DNA of 64,000 nt from Neelides folsomi (lineage: Eukaryota > Arthropoda > Collembola > Neelipleona > Neelidae). Location of the stretch: the NCBI GenBank assembly GCA_034687125.1, contig JAQGBZ010000180.1:1-64000 (forward strand). Reading direction: 5' to 3'. A program made the translations under genes and the position numbers. Positions 23,297 through 37,900 of the stretch are shown here, one piece after another. The notes under the pieces are model-generated. The model ran no database searches and had not been told where the DNA came from. It was given only the letters and a program-made list of their open reading frames with translations. How positions within the stretch are numbered: position 1 is the first letter of the stretch; each line of letters begins with the position of its first letter.

Positions 23297-26160
23297 CATA
23301 AAAATTTTACAATCCCACTTTCCACATCGCCAATCTCCATACAACTTCTCAACACGCTCAACCCCAACACAATCCTTAATTGTATGCCATAATGCTAATA
23401 ATATGTCTTTTTTTGTAATTTTTATGATTGTAAGCAAAAAAGCAGTTCAAATAATTTACAACGATTTCTTTAAAAGCTGATAGAAACAAATATTGCACAT
23501 GCACAAAACATCAAGTTCTCTTCAAGTATTACGAATTGCGGATATGGAGTTGAACAATAAAGGTTTCTCAAAGACTCTAGATTCATTCGAACTCAGAAAA
23601 AATAAAAATTACTTTTAAAACCTCCACAAATCCAAGTACTGAGAATTTGTATAGGACAGTTTAATTATGTGTGTTACACGATGATTGTTTGCAAAAAATT
23701 TTTTATGTTATATGAAGACTAACAATAAGACAATAAGAATATAGTACTATCTCTGTATATGTTTGAGATAAGGGAAAAGGGAAAGGTAATGGTTTGGTCC
23801 TTATTTGGCCAACGTGGGTCTTCAGCCGAAAATCCCATTAAAATTTTAATGGCTTTCCAAGTGGAGGTTTTTCTGGATCCACATGTGCAATTCACAGTCT
23901 TCTAACACAACAATTCTGTAAATATAAGTACATAGTAGAACGCGTGCAAATATAACTAAACATAAATACCTGTCTAAATATGAGAATAAGTTTCATAGCA
24001 TATCATACAATTCACACCATATACCTAAATATTTAAATATAAGTACTTTATTTTATACTTATGTATATCTGTACATACAGGCCTACCTATAATAATGAAT
24101 CATGCTATCATGCACCTAGCTATACTTTATCAGTATATTGCATTTTTACATTTATAGTTATTTAATTATGTATTCACATTCACATATATATATCTAGCAT
24201 GCCTTCATCATTAACAATTTGCAAATGCTTGAGAATAAGGAGTTAACAGCATTAAACAGATATGCCTACAGGGAGAGTCGAAAATTTCTTTTTATAAGGC
24301 TGGTTCATAAAAGAATCCTCAATTACAATTGAAAAGGAAAACATTAAAATTCATCTGGCGAATGTTACAAGTCAATAAAATCTATACCTACTCCACTTTT
24401 ACATTTCTCACACAACCGAACAAATACAAAGAAACACTCACAAATAGAGTAAAGTATAGAAAGTGACGAAAGTGTGCTGTCAAAATTCTACATCTTTATA
24501 ATAAAACTATTACAACTAACAAAACAATGACTATAATATAACGTATTGTTAGTACATTTCAAATAATTTTCATTAATTAATTAATTATAACAAAACACCG
24601 TTATTAAAATGTACATATTTTGTGCAGCATGCTGCATTTATAATCTAATATACATTTTATACATAGGTCTCCAGTCTGCATAAATATGTATTACATATGG
24701 TATTATAATATGGTATTACACTAGTATTACCTAACTATTATATTTAAGAATTTATCATAAAATCCTCGTTGAAAATATGATTGGAAATTAAACGCAATTT
24801 TACAATCATAAATTTCTTATCCAATTTTATTCTCATTAATTTTACTACATTTAAGATTTAAGATAATCGCTTGTTGCATGCCAGTTTGAAACTCTCTTCA
24901 GGAATAAGTATACCATACATTACATGGATGTACAAGTATAAAGAAATAAAGTAGGGAATTTTTTCAAGGATATTTCTTACAACTTACAGTTTTTTTTTCA
25001 TTTTTTGCAAAAAGGTATAAAATGTAATTGGGAAAAGGTTCACAGTAAATACATATAATTATTGGGTTGTCAAACGACTCGACCATCCATTTGCTCTAAC
25101 ATTCTTTTATGGTTTAACGACCATACGAAAAAGTATAGGAATTCGGTTTTTAAAACCATGACGTTTCTTTTTAGTTAACCTATACATAGCGACATCCTCC
25201 ATTATCTCTCTGCATATACTATTGATATAAATAAGTATCTTATACTGATGGTACACTGTGTACTGGTTTTAATATACACCTAGTAATTTTTGCCAAATGA
25301 GGCCCAACGGCTCAAGTACAGATGTAGTACAACTGTCTTTTTCAGTTTTTTGCAATATAAGAAATGTATTGAAAAATGTGTGGGTCCCTTTGAATTTTGT
25401 GGGTATTTGCCGTCGAGGGTGGGCTGTTTTTCCCAAAGTGGAGACACAAAGTGATAAAAATGGAAAGAAAAGGACGTTGATTTTAAAGGGTCTTTTCAAC
25501 CTCTCCGCGTTCCGCCAAGTTTCCCACATATGGGCGAATTGGCCAAAGGTTCAAATTGTAATTTATCTGGATGGGGGAGATATTAAAAGGGCCCTCTTGG
25601 AGCATGAAAGCAGAGGGTGCAGAAAGTGAAGTGGGTGCTGTAGATTTCTTTCTCCTAACGAGACTCAGCCACTAAATTTGGCGAATTCTTTCAATTGCTC
25701 TCCCATGTGCTTCCCCTCCTAGCCCCATTATATTTATATGGCCCACTTAAAAACAAAATTTAATTCATGAGAGACGACCAAAGGGTCGAACATTAAATTC
25801 AACAGACTCAACGGTCTTAATGAACACTTAAACTACAACAATAAGATTTCCCACATTTCCCCATTTTCCTTTAGGCATATGGCACCTATGCAATAAAACC
25901 TTTCATTTTCAATCATCTACACTTGAGCATAAATTCCCCATTATTGTTTCAACTTAAATCAGCCATTTTGCATAAATGAAGATAATACCTAAGTGTGTTA
26001 AATAATAGAATGATTTTAATCCATTTGTTTTATTTTCTCCTGCTTATTGCTAAAAGAGAGAATACACATTTAATAGTTAAACAATATACAATTGTAATGA
26101 ATTTTATCTTTTAGCATAAACTTTCATGGTAAGTACATTTTAGAATTTAGTATTTATTTT

Positions 26161-26195
26161 ATGTGTAGTGTGATGTGTAGTGTGATGTGTAGTGT
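26161..26195. repeat. 12-bp minisatellite, about three units
   Basis: Near-perfect tandem copies of ATGTGTAGTGTG. No associated gene. Confidence 0.8.
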
Positions 26196-27989
26196 GTATT
26201 GTATTTTGCAAAAGTGAAATAAAATAGAACAATGGTTATAATTTGAATTATATTGAACAAGGTAAGTATAGTTTCGTACAATGACGTTTTTGTTGTCTCT
26301 GGTTCGAAGGGCCGTCTTCCTCCTCCTCGACTTTTATGTCTTCCTAATTAGACGTTCAAAAGAGAAGTTGGATAACATTTTGTGAAAAGGCCTTCGAGGA
26401 AGTTTTATTTGAACGAGGCGGTGGCCATTAAACTTAGAGAAAAACCATTTCCCAACGCACCACCTCGTAAAAACGAAGAGAAAATGAGGAGTTGGGTCCA
26501 AGGAAAAACCCTCTTTAACTCATTTATTATTATTGACAACATATACCTTTTGTCTCCCTCATGACTTTAACTTACAACATGTTAGACGAATATTTTAACT
26601 TCAATTTATGCATTGTCCTTATTCAAAGTTTCACGAGAGTACGAGAACATTATTTATATATAACGTTTTTCAATTAATGCCAAAGTAAAACTTAAGTATG
26701 TTTAGTTTAAAATGTATGTCGATAATTTGTTAGTGGAACATTTTAAATATGAATATTATAGATTAGATAGAAAAAATATGAAATAGACTTTCACCCAAGA
26801 ATTTAAACAAACTTTATTATGATTTATTTAGATTTTTATTAAGTTCCATCACATTAATTTAATCAAATATTAAATAATCCGCCTTATCACATTTAACATT
26901 CTCCTCTAATATTGGCTATGTACAAGAGATTATTTCACAAGTTAGCTTCTTATGTGCTTCCAACATTTTCAATCTACACAGAATTTTTGTAAGTAAATGC
27001 TAACGAGTTACCTCTTACCTAAAAGTACACTCCTTATTTTGAAGAAAGTTGTAGATAAAAATGTAACGGAAATTGTCTATAAGATTTTACATACTACATT
27101 ATGTATTAGTTAGTTTGGCTTAATTAATTAAATTCACTTTTTAAATTGGACTACTAATGGCTAAAACATGTCAAATACATTAAATAAATAAGTTTAATTC
27201 AAATGGCAAGATTGAACAAAAGTGATAAACCAATCTATTATATACTTTAATTTACATTTAGTTTAAATGGGACTTATCCGCTAAACTTATTTACGAACCC
27301 ATGTATTAGATTATTTTATTATGCTACATATATTTATATATAATAATGTATATATGATAGTACTACAACTAATAAGGTAAATAGTTAAAGGATTAACAAA
27401 TAATCCAAATCTCAAACATTAATTCTACGGCAAGATTAAGGTAGTTTACGGTAGTTTAGTTACATCTAATTTACTTTTTGTATTTTCACTCAGTTCTAAT
27501 AAAAGTTCAAAGACCATAATGAAATAGAAATAAAACTACTATTGGGATTGGTAAATTGTTTGAGTATTGCTAGATAATCATACGATATACTATTTAGGTC
27601 AAGTCTTAATAAAATGATGCAGTTTATTAATGGTTAGGTAAAGAGTAGGCAGTACAATAGTTACTACAATATGGAATACTATAATAATTCTATGTAGTTC
27701 TATAAGTATCTATGTCCCATAGAATAGGTCTCGCTTTTGAGTATCTAATTGTAAGTTAATAATCTAGGTATTAATACACATATTAGCCCAATATTTATAT
27801 TGGTTTAAAGATCTTTCAGTTCAATACTTGAGAATCTCCAATTTGAATATACTAACAATAAGTATCAATACAACAATAGCGTTCCATTTATTAAGTTCAT
27901 AAAAACTTTTAATTAAAATTCCAATTATCAGTAACATAAGTATATATTTAAGTAACATTGTATTTAGTATACCCACTAAATATTTTACT

Positions 27990-27995
27990 TTTATT
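27990..27995 (-). promoter_or_regulatory. possible poly(A) signal of doublesex
   Basis: AATAAA on the minus strand about 46 nt past the stop codon of the common C-terminal exon. Motif evidence only; doublesex transcripts often end much further away. Confidence 0.25.
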
Positions 27996-28040
27996 AATTA
28001 ATCTAATATGATTTATGCAACTAATTAATTGTAATTTAAT

Positions 28041-31000
28041 TTATCTAACATTTAAGTGTACAGGAGTGAGCGGAGGGACAACCTGATTCCAAGGAGAGTA
28101 ATAACCTGGATATGGCAATGGCTTACTAAATTCACCCTGACGATCTCGAACCGTCAAAATTCGCAATTCCGTTTCGGCTGCAATTAAAATTATATTTATA
28201 ATTAAATCCAAAATCAACATCTTCCTTGTAACTTACCATCTTGTATCAATCTTTCTGTTACTTTGATGTCAGATCTCCCAGAAGTTTGGTAAATGCAATA
28301 AATTAGTGGGAGAGCATCCCGGGGATATCCCAATTTTTCTTGGAGTTTTAACCAAGGAGTTTTGTTAACATTTTCGTGTTCATTTTCAACCACGCGAGGA
28401 ACTGTAGCTGAAAACAAAACGAAAATATTTATAATCCTTGTAACAATTTTAATTTTACTTTTTCAGATTTTTATATTATAAATATTTTAGTATTAATATT
28501 ATTGAAATATACTTATTGTAATAGATATATTAATATTGGCTAGGTATACTATTGGTATTTGATATGGATGGCTTAAATGTTATGATTATGAACACTTATC
28601 TATGAAAAATAACAATATATTATTTGTAAACTATGTCTGCAGTTTGCAGCTATTTTAGATAACACATAACATGGATAAAGGTGAGTGAAACTCAGAATTT
28701 GAAAAAATGCAGTCGGGTCGGGTTAGTTTAAGGGTCATAGTGGGTGGCGAAGAAATACATAGTTATCATTAATACCCAACATGGGTTGAAGGTGTATTAA
28801 AGTATGGGGGATTTGGTGGTTCTGATCTTCTACGACGGAGACGGTGACCGACAATTGGAGGCCTCGTGCAACAAGGTTTCCCACTTCGTCATATAAAACT
28901 CAATTCCCGACTTCATCTTCCTCAATTCACTCCCACAACTCCACATAATTACCGTTCCTTTTTATTAGCAATATTCAAGATTCATAAGTGGAAATTCAAA
29001 GTTTTTTATATCTTTTTTAATATTCAATATTAATTTTTTAAAATATAAAATACGCTTTATACGAATAAAACGAATATACGAATAAAACGAAGAAATTTCC
29101 CAAAAGATTTTTCTTATAGTACCCAATTAAATTTGAGTGATTTGAAAATTGGAGATAGACCAAAAATTGGTCATGTCTCTAAATGTCGACAGTATTTAAG
29201 GCGATTTAAAGGTAAAGTAAACATTTCCTATTTTTTTAATATGCACATCCGAAAAAATAAGATCTAGATTTCATTTTTATTGAGAAAATTTTGTATAAAT
29301 TTTATTTTAATCCATCAAATAATTGTAATCATACAACAACAACGAACGGTCTTACATGTACATAGGTAAGAGCAAAATTCTTGAAAATAGCCGCATTAAT
29401 AAAATCATTGATCTTCATTCATTCATTAAGTCAAGTGCAAAAATATACTTCTAGTCTTTAATTATAATATTACATAGCATTTTGCTTTCTGGCACCGATT
29501 ATTGTATTTTTATATTTTTCAACCAATCACCATTTTTCATGAAAATTTATTTTATTGTGTTGAATTGTAGTACTGATATAATAACATTCGTTGATTATCG
29601 ATTTCGAATTTTTTTTAAAATGGATGATAAAATTGAATTTTTAATAATTGTTTAATTTTTAAAGTGCTAATAAATAGTAATATGTATACCAACTTATTAG
29701 GTAGTACCATTGGTATACCTAAAAGATTTTTGAATTATATTACTAACTTTTAACAAAAGTAGTGAATTAAAATGAAAGAAATAGACATGGAAAATAGAAA
29801 TGCGCTGTATCTAAAATCTAAATTGACAGAGGATGCGGATGGTGTGTGAAAGACAAAAGGGTTGAACGGGCGGCTCAAAAAAGACTATAAAAGCCTATGA
29901 AGCTCCTCCGGCTTATTCCATCCCCTTTTCCCTTCATCCTCCACAGCTCTTCATTCACCCTACTTTTATCTTTTTAAATCGTCACATTCGGTTTCTTAAA
30001 TCCTATATAGAATAAATGTAAGACACACAGATACCATATTACATACCTACACATTAAGATACATAATAATTTGTAGCTACATGCTTAAAGTTAGTTAGTT
30101 TAACGAGGCGGGAACTCCAATGCTCCAGCCAAATTCTTTAGGTTTATAACATCCGGGCTCATTGTCAGTCCTAACTAACAAAATCTGTCTGAAACTGCCA
30201 AGATAGATCTTTTATATAAAATCTTATGTATATCTAAAAAGTATTCAGAATCACAAAAGTTTGATGATTCGAACCGATTTATACACATGTATGGATTACT
30301 AAAATTAATCATTTGATCATTTGTCATTTAACATTTCATTTTCCTCTTATTATTGTAGTTATGTAATGATTTATATCTTACAATAATAATATGTCTAAAT
30401 CTAATTCACTAACAATTTGAAAGTATGATAAAGTCATTGGAAATAGCAACTTGACAAAACAGCGACGATTGAATAACAAAATAACAAAAGTCATGAAAAT
30501 CGTCGTCTTGTATGAGATCACAAAATGAATGTTTGTATTTAATTGTATTTTTTGCTCTTGTGATTATCAGACTGATACTATATGTTTAAGCTAAAGATCA
30601 GATTACTTTTATCTGAGACCATCGAACAATTACAATTTAGAGTATTTGAATCTTATCTGTATCGCATAAATAAATATCAATTGCGGTGTATGTATTATGC
30701 AAACGCATTATATAAGGAGGACTCACTTTCATGCTTCATCTTTTACAGATTTATAGTAATAATAATCATAGTTTGAGATGTCTTTACTAACTTACTTAAT
30801 ATCATACAGTTAATACATATAACATTTCTTTTATATACAATTTCCAAATGGCCCTTGGTAAATCGAAAGGACAAAGTTGAGCCACGTAAGGAAAAGTCAA
30901 CACTTTAATTTGTATATTATTTGTGAAATGGGAAACATTTTCTATTCGCTACGGTTAAAAAGGCCAAGACTTTCATGTAAATTAAAGCGTAAAAATACAG

Positions 31001-34000
31001 ACATGGGGAGTTTACTTATCACTGGCATAATCTCATATAAGCTCCATACAAAATTATGAACTCTTACAAAGTATGAGAGGTCAATTGGGTCAACCTGAAA
31101 AACGCGTCGCGACAGTGTTGACTTCATTTTTTACATTTGTAATTGAATACTTACTCCAATGCGCAATAGTTACAACTTGCACCGATATATAATCTTCAGA
31201 CAATTTAATCTTGTGAAATATATAAATAATTTGTCCCCTCGTAATCACCTCATTATATCTCATTTTTAAAACAAGCTACATTTACATAATATCTGTACAT
31301 ATCAATTCATATGGTGCATTTCTGAATATATTTTTACATATAAAGTAAGTAAAACTCTGGGAATAATCTTAAAGTCTCAATATTATCTTTTGGTGAGGAA
31401 TTGATCAAGAAACGTTTGTTTTCGTAATTCAATTCCTCACAAGGTCTTGAATGAGTCATGGAGTTGAATTCGGGTTGAATCACAAATTCAAACAGGATCT
31501 TGGGACAGAAACATAAAATGTCGAGAATAAAGGAAAATCCTCCCTTGTTAAAATCATTTTTATTCCCGCCGTTAAAAGGAAAACGATTAAAAGTATTTTA
31601 TGAGGAAATGAAACGATTTTCATATCACGATCAAAGAATGTCTTTATGGGGCGAAGAGAATTTGATGTGAGCTGGGAATAATATGGCTTTTGTCCTCCCC
31701 GACAATTACGAACGTTTGGAAATTGATTTTGAAATTGATATTGTTTTATGTTCCCCTACCAGGGACCTTATTAACTCCCGGGAAGGACTCGGGTCGTAAA
31801 GGAGGTTATTGGGACCGGAGAAGATTATGATGAGTGTTAAAAGGACCCTTCAAATGAGCAACCTGTACATATAAAACAGTGAGCAGAATTTGAAATCTGC
31901 TCTTAAAGTCTTAACAATTTCCGAAAGAGAGAATTCAACAGATATGCGGAGTAAAAGGAGGAGCGTTAAATATTTAATAACTTTCTTTTAACGACCCTTG
32001 AGGACAATTTCATTCATTTCATTTCACCTTTTCAATTAATTTCCCAAGCTTCAATCCCATTCAAGTTTATCAAAATTGCTTAATATAAATAAAGGAGAAA
32101 ATTCAAATTTACCCCCAGTTGGAATAAAAGCCAATTTATAGTCAATAGTCGTAAAATATAACTAATTAACGTTGGCAAAGACAACGAGCGTCATATAACG
32201 TTAAATCGACTGTTATAGGCAACTTATAGACTTTTATTACAAATTTGAACTTTGGCGGGGTTCGGGTGTGGGAAAGTTTCTCCATGTCCCATTTACACAT
32301 CTACCTTAAATTATGTATGTATGAATTATTTTAATGGAAATTTGTAAGGAAGTTTTTAATAAGTGTTAATAAAAGATGGGAAAATATAAATAGGATTCTT
32401 TAATGCCTTTTTGATTCTCATGGCTCCCTCCGTATGGAGCATAAATAGGAATTTTATGAAGTTTCCCAAGTGTTTGCCATTCTCATTACCTGTTTCAATT
32501 CCATCTGTTGTTAATAGAAAAATCATAATGCGTTGGGTTCGCTTGGTCCTTTTTACGAGTCGAGAGGATAATTGGGATCCTTGGAAAGTATGTTCTTTTT
32601 TTAAAAGTGGCCGTTAAAATATTAAACCCACTTCTCTCATAACCATTCCTCACGTTACGCCCAAAACCATTAAAAGACATTCGTTTCGTACGGGCAAAAG
32701 GCATACATGTGATGGGCTAATATACGCGATGGATTCGCGAGGCATATGGGAACGAATGTATTTTAAAATATAGTTGCTCCTTACAACATACTAAATAACG
32801 CTATAAAATATTCCAATGTTCTTTCTTGCCTTCATAAATCCATACTTACTATTATTTGTACATGGAATGTAATGGATTCCCACACATGTTCGTAAATTAG
32901 AAATAATAATTTAGTTTAACTGTTTATAGAAAATACTATTTCATTTTAACTGTTGATAAATGAGGTTTATTCCATCGTATAAATCCCATATTGCATGATG
33001 AGCTACATATTAAATATCCCTTTGTTAATTCCTAGTAGTTATTTTATGCAATCGTCAATTTTGTATTCATTGAATACCATGAGCAGCAAATAAAATTTCT
33101 AGTCTTTTAATACCACAATACTTAATAGACTTAATACTTATACTACTTATTACTTGTTACAAATGAAATTACCTGTGTTCATTTGTTCCTTGGCTGTTTG
33201 AATGTGTATGATTATCCTTTATGAATTTTATGATATAATGTATGAATATGAATTAAAGATTTTTTGAAATTTGAATTAAAGGAGCTCAAATTACCAATAT
33301 TGAGATGCGGGTTGAAGTTCCGAAGTGCCAGAAGATAATGAAAGTAATCTTGAGTCAATGGCGGCTGGAAATATTCCATCCCAGGTGGGCGAAAGAATTG
33401 TCCAGGAGGAGTATTCGGGCGACTTCCAAATTGCTGCGGAGGAGCTGGAGGTGACGGCCGGTCTTCTTCATTCAAATTGTGGGATTCGGGTGAAAGACGC
33501 CCGGAGGATCCAGGCCGCGATGACCCGCCTTCTTCGACCCCAGGCGAAGACGAGGGCGGAGGGTTGCTTTTGGTTTCGGGACCTAGCGACGTGCTGCCTG
33601 TCATATTGTAAAGAATGGCAGCCCTCGCCTGTTCCTGGGGCCAAGCTCCTTCTTTGATCAACAGTTCTCGTCGTTCTTCATCCTGCACAGCAGCCCTTCT
33701 TTGGGCAACCTGAACAATTTAGTTTTTAAATTTCCCGCTTCGGAATGCTGCAAAACTGTCAACAAAATTGCCAAATACCAGGCAATTGTCTTGCTTATAC
33801 CTTAAGTACATAGTATTTGCATTAGGTAAGTATGTTCGATAGTTCAATACAATTATCTTAATGTTAGTAGTTTTTAACTCGGAGTTATTTTTGTGTTTCT
33901 GATGCTTTGTGAATGAGTAAACCGAAGTTTATTGAAGAGCCAAAGGTGTAAATGTGTAAAACATTTTAATGTATTGAAATTGATTGCTCAATGTCATCTC

Positions 34001-34923
34001 AATCCTGAAGAACTTCCTTGCTCAACAATTACTATGAAAGGAAAATGTCTTTACAATAACGTTTGCTTACATCCTTAAAGTCCCCCTTTACTTCCATTAA
34101 ATTCACTTCCCCCTTTCATTGAACATTTCTTTCTCAATGAAAAAAACGTTTATTCGCTTTTAAATCCCTCTTTTACATACGCAGATAAATACCTTACTCT
34201 TACATACCTATATAATGTTCACTTGAATACATCCCCCACTTTAAAAAGAAATGTAAATAGACACGAAGTTTTTATTTTCGTAAAATTGTATCATAAAGTA
34301 TGATGATACATATAAAATACATGAATGGGGACGGGTTGTAAATTGAAGTGCATTGAAGCAATTGAAGGATTTTGTCAAAATGTTAAAAATGATAAAATGA
34401 AGGATGAATTCCCTGATATTAATCCAATATATGCGAAGATATGCATACATTTTTTTCAATTGTTGGAAATATTCCGTATCCCATTCATTTCCTCTCAATT
34501 GGCCAACCTTGTAAAGATTTAAATTCATTTTTGACATACGGGATTTTTTACCTGCTTGGCCATGACCTTCTGTCGTTCAAGAGTCAATTCGCATCTGTCG
34601 CATTTGCAATTTCGAAAATCGCAATAACGCTTGTGACCTTTTACTGCAATAGACACTCCGTGACCTCGACAACGTGAGCAAGTTGGTCTGCGGCCACTCT
34701 GCGAATCAATTTAAATCAATTAACATTTAATTGCTTTTAAATAATACATTTTTCTTATATCATAATTTCATCTAAAATTCACCGTTTGACTCTGAGAAGG
34801 AGAAGTGCATGGATTAACAATTGGCTTTGGACTTGCTTTTAAACTCGGCCGCATCTTTTTTGGCATAGATGAAGAACATCCAGAGATCCGAATTGGACGT
34901 CGTGATATCGACATCAATGACAT
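28041..34923 (-). CDS. dsx: doublesex, DM-domain sex-differentiation factor
   Basis: Nuclear transcription factor that executes sex-specific development in arthropods. Five coding exons join in frame to 336 residues: 34923-34783, 34698-34552, 33709-33295, 28407-28237, 28177-28041. The DM zinc-binding domain is complete: C54, C57, H60, H69, C73, C78, C80, C83 in [10 protein letters not shown] and [16 protein letters not shown], followed by the recognition-helix region [19 protein letters not shown]. The middle exon is Ser/Pro/Gly-rich linker. Residues about 250-291 form the doublesex dimerisation domain ([27 protein letters not shown]), which separates dsx from most other DMRT genes. A 4.9 kb intron lies between the linker and the dimerisation exon, the region where sex-specific splicing acts in many arthropods. 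The first coding exon starts 8 nt inside a clear splice acceptor at 34931, so at least one 5' UTR exon lies upstream, and an earlier in-frame start there cannot be excluded. Confidence 0.92.
28408..33294 (-). other. dsx: 4.9 kb doublesex intron
   Basis: Separates the linker exon from the dimerisation-domain exon. It contains GC-richer patches (about 28720-28940, 29860-29950, 31500-31900) in otherwise AT-rich DNA, and many short frames that do not look coding. Alternative or sex-specific exons and splicing regulatory sites would be expected here from knowledge of the family, but none could be identified by eye. Confidence 0.5.
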
Positions 34924-34931
34924 GTCTTTAA

Positions 34932-37900
34932 CTAAAGAAAAAAGTATTAAATTTAACATTAGACTTTTACATTAAACTAAATAACATTTTAATAAATATG
35001 ATTAAATATCTGTATATATGTATGCAACTGTATGGTATATTTACTTTACATTACCTATATAGGTATAGTTGTATAGTATATGAATATGAATTAATGAATA
35101 TGCAAGTGTAAGTGTTTTAAAGTATTAATATGTATACAAATATTAAAATAAACATTCTCATAATTTATTCGAATAAGTAATTGATAAAACGTAATGATAT
35201 TTTTTTTCTTAGAACGAGTTGAGTGATTAATTTTGAGACGGAACAACATCTCAACTTCTCAACACCATCAATTTTCTAGACATCATTTGCTAAATGTAAG
35301 TGGCATTATAAAGTTATAAGTTATGGATAACGATTAATGTATTTATTATAATTATGCAATATATTTAATTCAATTTATGGGATTTATGCAAAGTTCACTT
35401 AAGAGATTATTATCTCTCAACTTATGACCATAAAATGATACGAGAGACGAAGTTTTGAAAAAAAGTCTTTTAGTTGCGTAAGTGACGATTCAAGTAGGTT
35501 GCATTTTTATTTAAAGTGAGACAGTTTACGTAAGCTTAAAATATGTATTAAATACATTTTTATGAGATATTTGGGATATAACATATATAGGATATTTGTT
35601 ATACCTCCAATATATTACTTTATTCATACATTAAATGTAAATGTAAGTATGTACTTTTACATATTGGTTTGATGTTTGGTTGGAACATTATTAAAAAGTG
35701 CACAGGATGTAGAATACATAAATGTGTTTGTTATTTTGTATGAGGGTTCATATTCCCTAGACGATGGTGGTGATGGAGCTGAAGAGTTTTCTACGGTTGA
35801 GTTGAGGTCAAGGAGCAACGGCTTCGGTGCATAGCTATGGAATTATGGAATACTTTCAATGCGGGAGGATATACCCGCAGTTGATATTTTTTAACATAGA
35901 AAGGAAATAGATTTGAATTTTGAATACGGAGTCATCAGAAGGTCTTTGGGAGATAAGGAGTTGCAGAGTTGCAGAAAAGTGGAATAATCTTTTAATATTC
36001 TCTTTATATCTCTTTTATCTGACTACCTATTGGAAATAAATGAGAGAATACACGTTGTATTCTTTTTATAACTCGCCCCAATTCTTTCTTTTATCTCAAT
36101 AGTTTTACCATATTTAACTTTATTTGGCTTGGATCAATAACGTCAATATGGAATAGCGAACAGAATAATGATAGAGATAGGAGGAATACTATGTTGTTAT
36201 ATAATTTGTTCCAATTTCCAGATTTCTGATTTTGGCGTATCTAATTCTGTTTATGTGCTTGCAAAATATATCTGCTAAGGTATAAATTCAAATTTTGCAC
36301 TATGTATGTAATATATTTGTATGTATGTGATGTTTTCATCTTATGTATATTACACTGTGTATACAATAGTAAGATTAAATACTAATATATATATATAGTA
36401 TATATTTATCATAATCAGAACAAATTTGCCAATATAAATAAATTGATGTACAAAAATTCGTAAGGAACGTAGAAATAGCAAATATTTCAATGACATAAAA
36501 ATCATGGAAAGGTTTTCTGATAATACAATATTACTAAATACTTATTATAATGCGTGATGCGAAAAATTTATTAAAGTGAAATTACAATTAGTAGTATTAC
36601 ATAATATATACATATTATACAAATACATTATTAGATTTATACTTATATGTAGTTAGAATATGCATAAAAGATAAAAATATTATTTGGTGCAGATTCTATA
36701 TTATATTGAGACAAGTTGAAACATTGAAACTGATAAAATATGAACAATTTGCATAATATGTGTGTATTTGTTTCAATTGGAACTATTTGTTTAGAATGGA
36801 GATAGCAATTAGTCAACAATGATATGGAACATAATCACGTTGTTTCCACATTATGAATGTTTTTGAACTCAAGTGGTCAAATTGCACCTTCTGGATAAAT
36901 AACTGCAATATAAGTAAAAGTACATTTTACATACTATTTAATAGTAGTATAATTTAGTTTCATTGTATTTATTTGAATGCATGGAAATTGAAGAGAGGTT
37001 TGAAAAATGTAAGGTTTTGTTCAATGATAAATATTTGAGTGATAAGAGGGGAATGATGAGGAAATGAAACCGTTGGGAAAGGGAAAGTAACACTTACACC
37101 TACGATGAATACTATTTCAATGGAAGTCTATACTTTGTACTATCAAACATTTTAACATTGCTCTCAAAGCTTATAGGCGCGTCGCGCACGTGTGGATTTC
37201 GTCTTTTATATTTAAAGTCAAGTGTATCAACATCAACCGTTAGATATTTAAATGCATTTATGTATCATGAATTTTATATTTTTATAAAATTGAATGATTC
37301 AATCTGAATTTAATGAATGAGAAATGAAAGAAAGTTTTATTCTGGAAACTTTCAGAGATTCATTTCAATATTTACTTATTTAATACTAACTTTAATCAAG
37401 ATGTTTAATTAGTAACAATTTGATATACATTATACTTTAAACATTAAAATAAAATATTATTATGACATGTAAGTAATTAGGAAATTATGTATTAATCTCA
37501 TTATCTCAAAAGTGCGAAAGTTTTAAACTTATCAAAAATTCCAATGATAGTAAATTAGAAATAGTGTCACTTACATCTACAGCTTAACCATTTGTTTCAT
37601 TATCAATTAACATTATATGCTAATGCATGTGTGCATACGAAATTCATATGGCAAATACATAATGTCATAGCTCATTAGTGCCAATATTAAATCTAATGAT
37701 TTTGTAAAAAATTATTCTAAAAATTAAATAGTTTTAGACAATGTAATTATTAATTAAATGATGCATCCTGATGTGACAATTTAAAGTACAAATGAACAAA
37801 TAAAATGAAATAAAAATCAATTCATCATAAACATTCATATAATATTTGACATCCCAAATTTTTTAAATATGAAATTAAGAATACAGGTTGGCTGTATCAT

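Larger units (their letters stand above)
23297..28040. other. gene-poor DNA downstream of doublesex
   Basis: No coding exon identified. GC-richer patches stand out, notably about 25290-25720 (open on both strands) and 26290-26560. They could be conserved regulatory DNA or untranslated exons; nothing in the sequence decides. The doublesex 3' UTR must occupy the right-hand end. Confidence 0.4.

Noticed and set aside
25269-25629. Overlapping frames of 86 (-) and 110 (+) codons.
   Set aside because: Both are open because the patch is less AT-rich; neither has family motifs or splice context.
33325-33657. A 110-codon plus-strand frame.
   Set aside because: It is the antisense shadow of the doublesex linker exon, whose minus-strand reading joins in frame to the DM and dimerisation exons.
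36370-36410. TA-rich run, considered as a microsatellite or origin-like element.
   Set aside because: Short and unremarkable in DNA this AT-rich.
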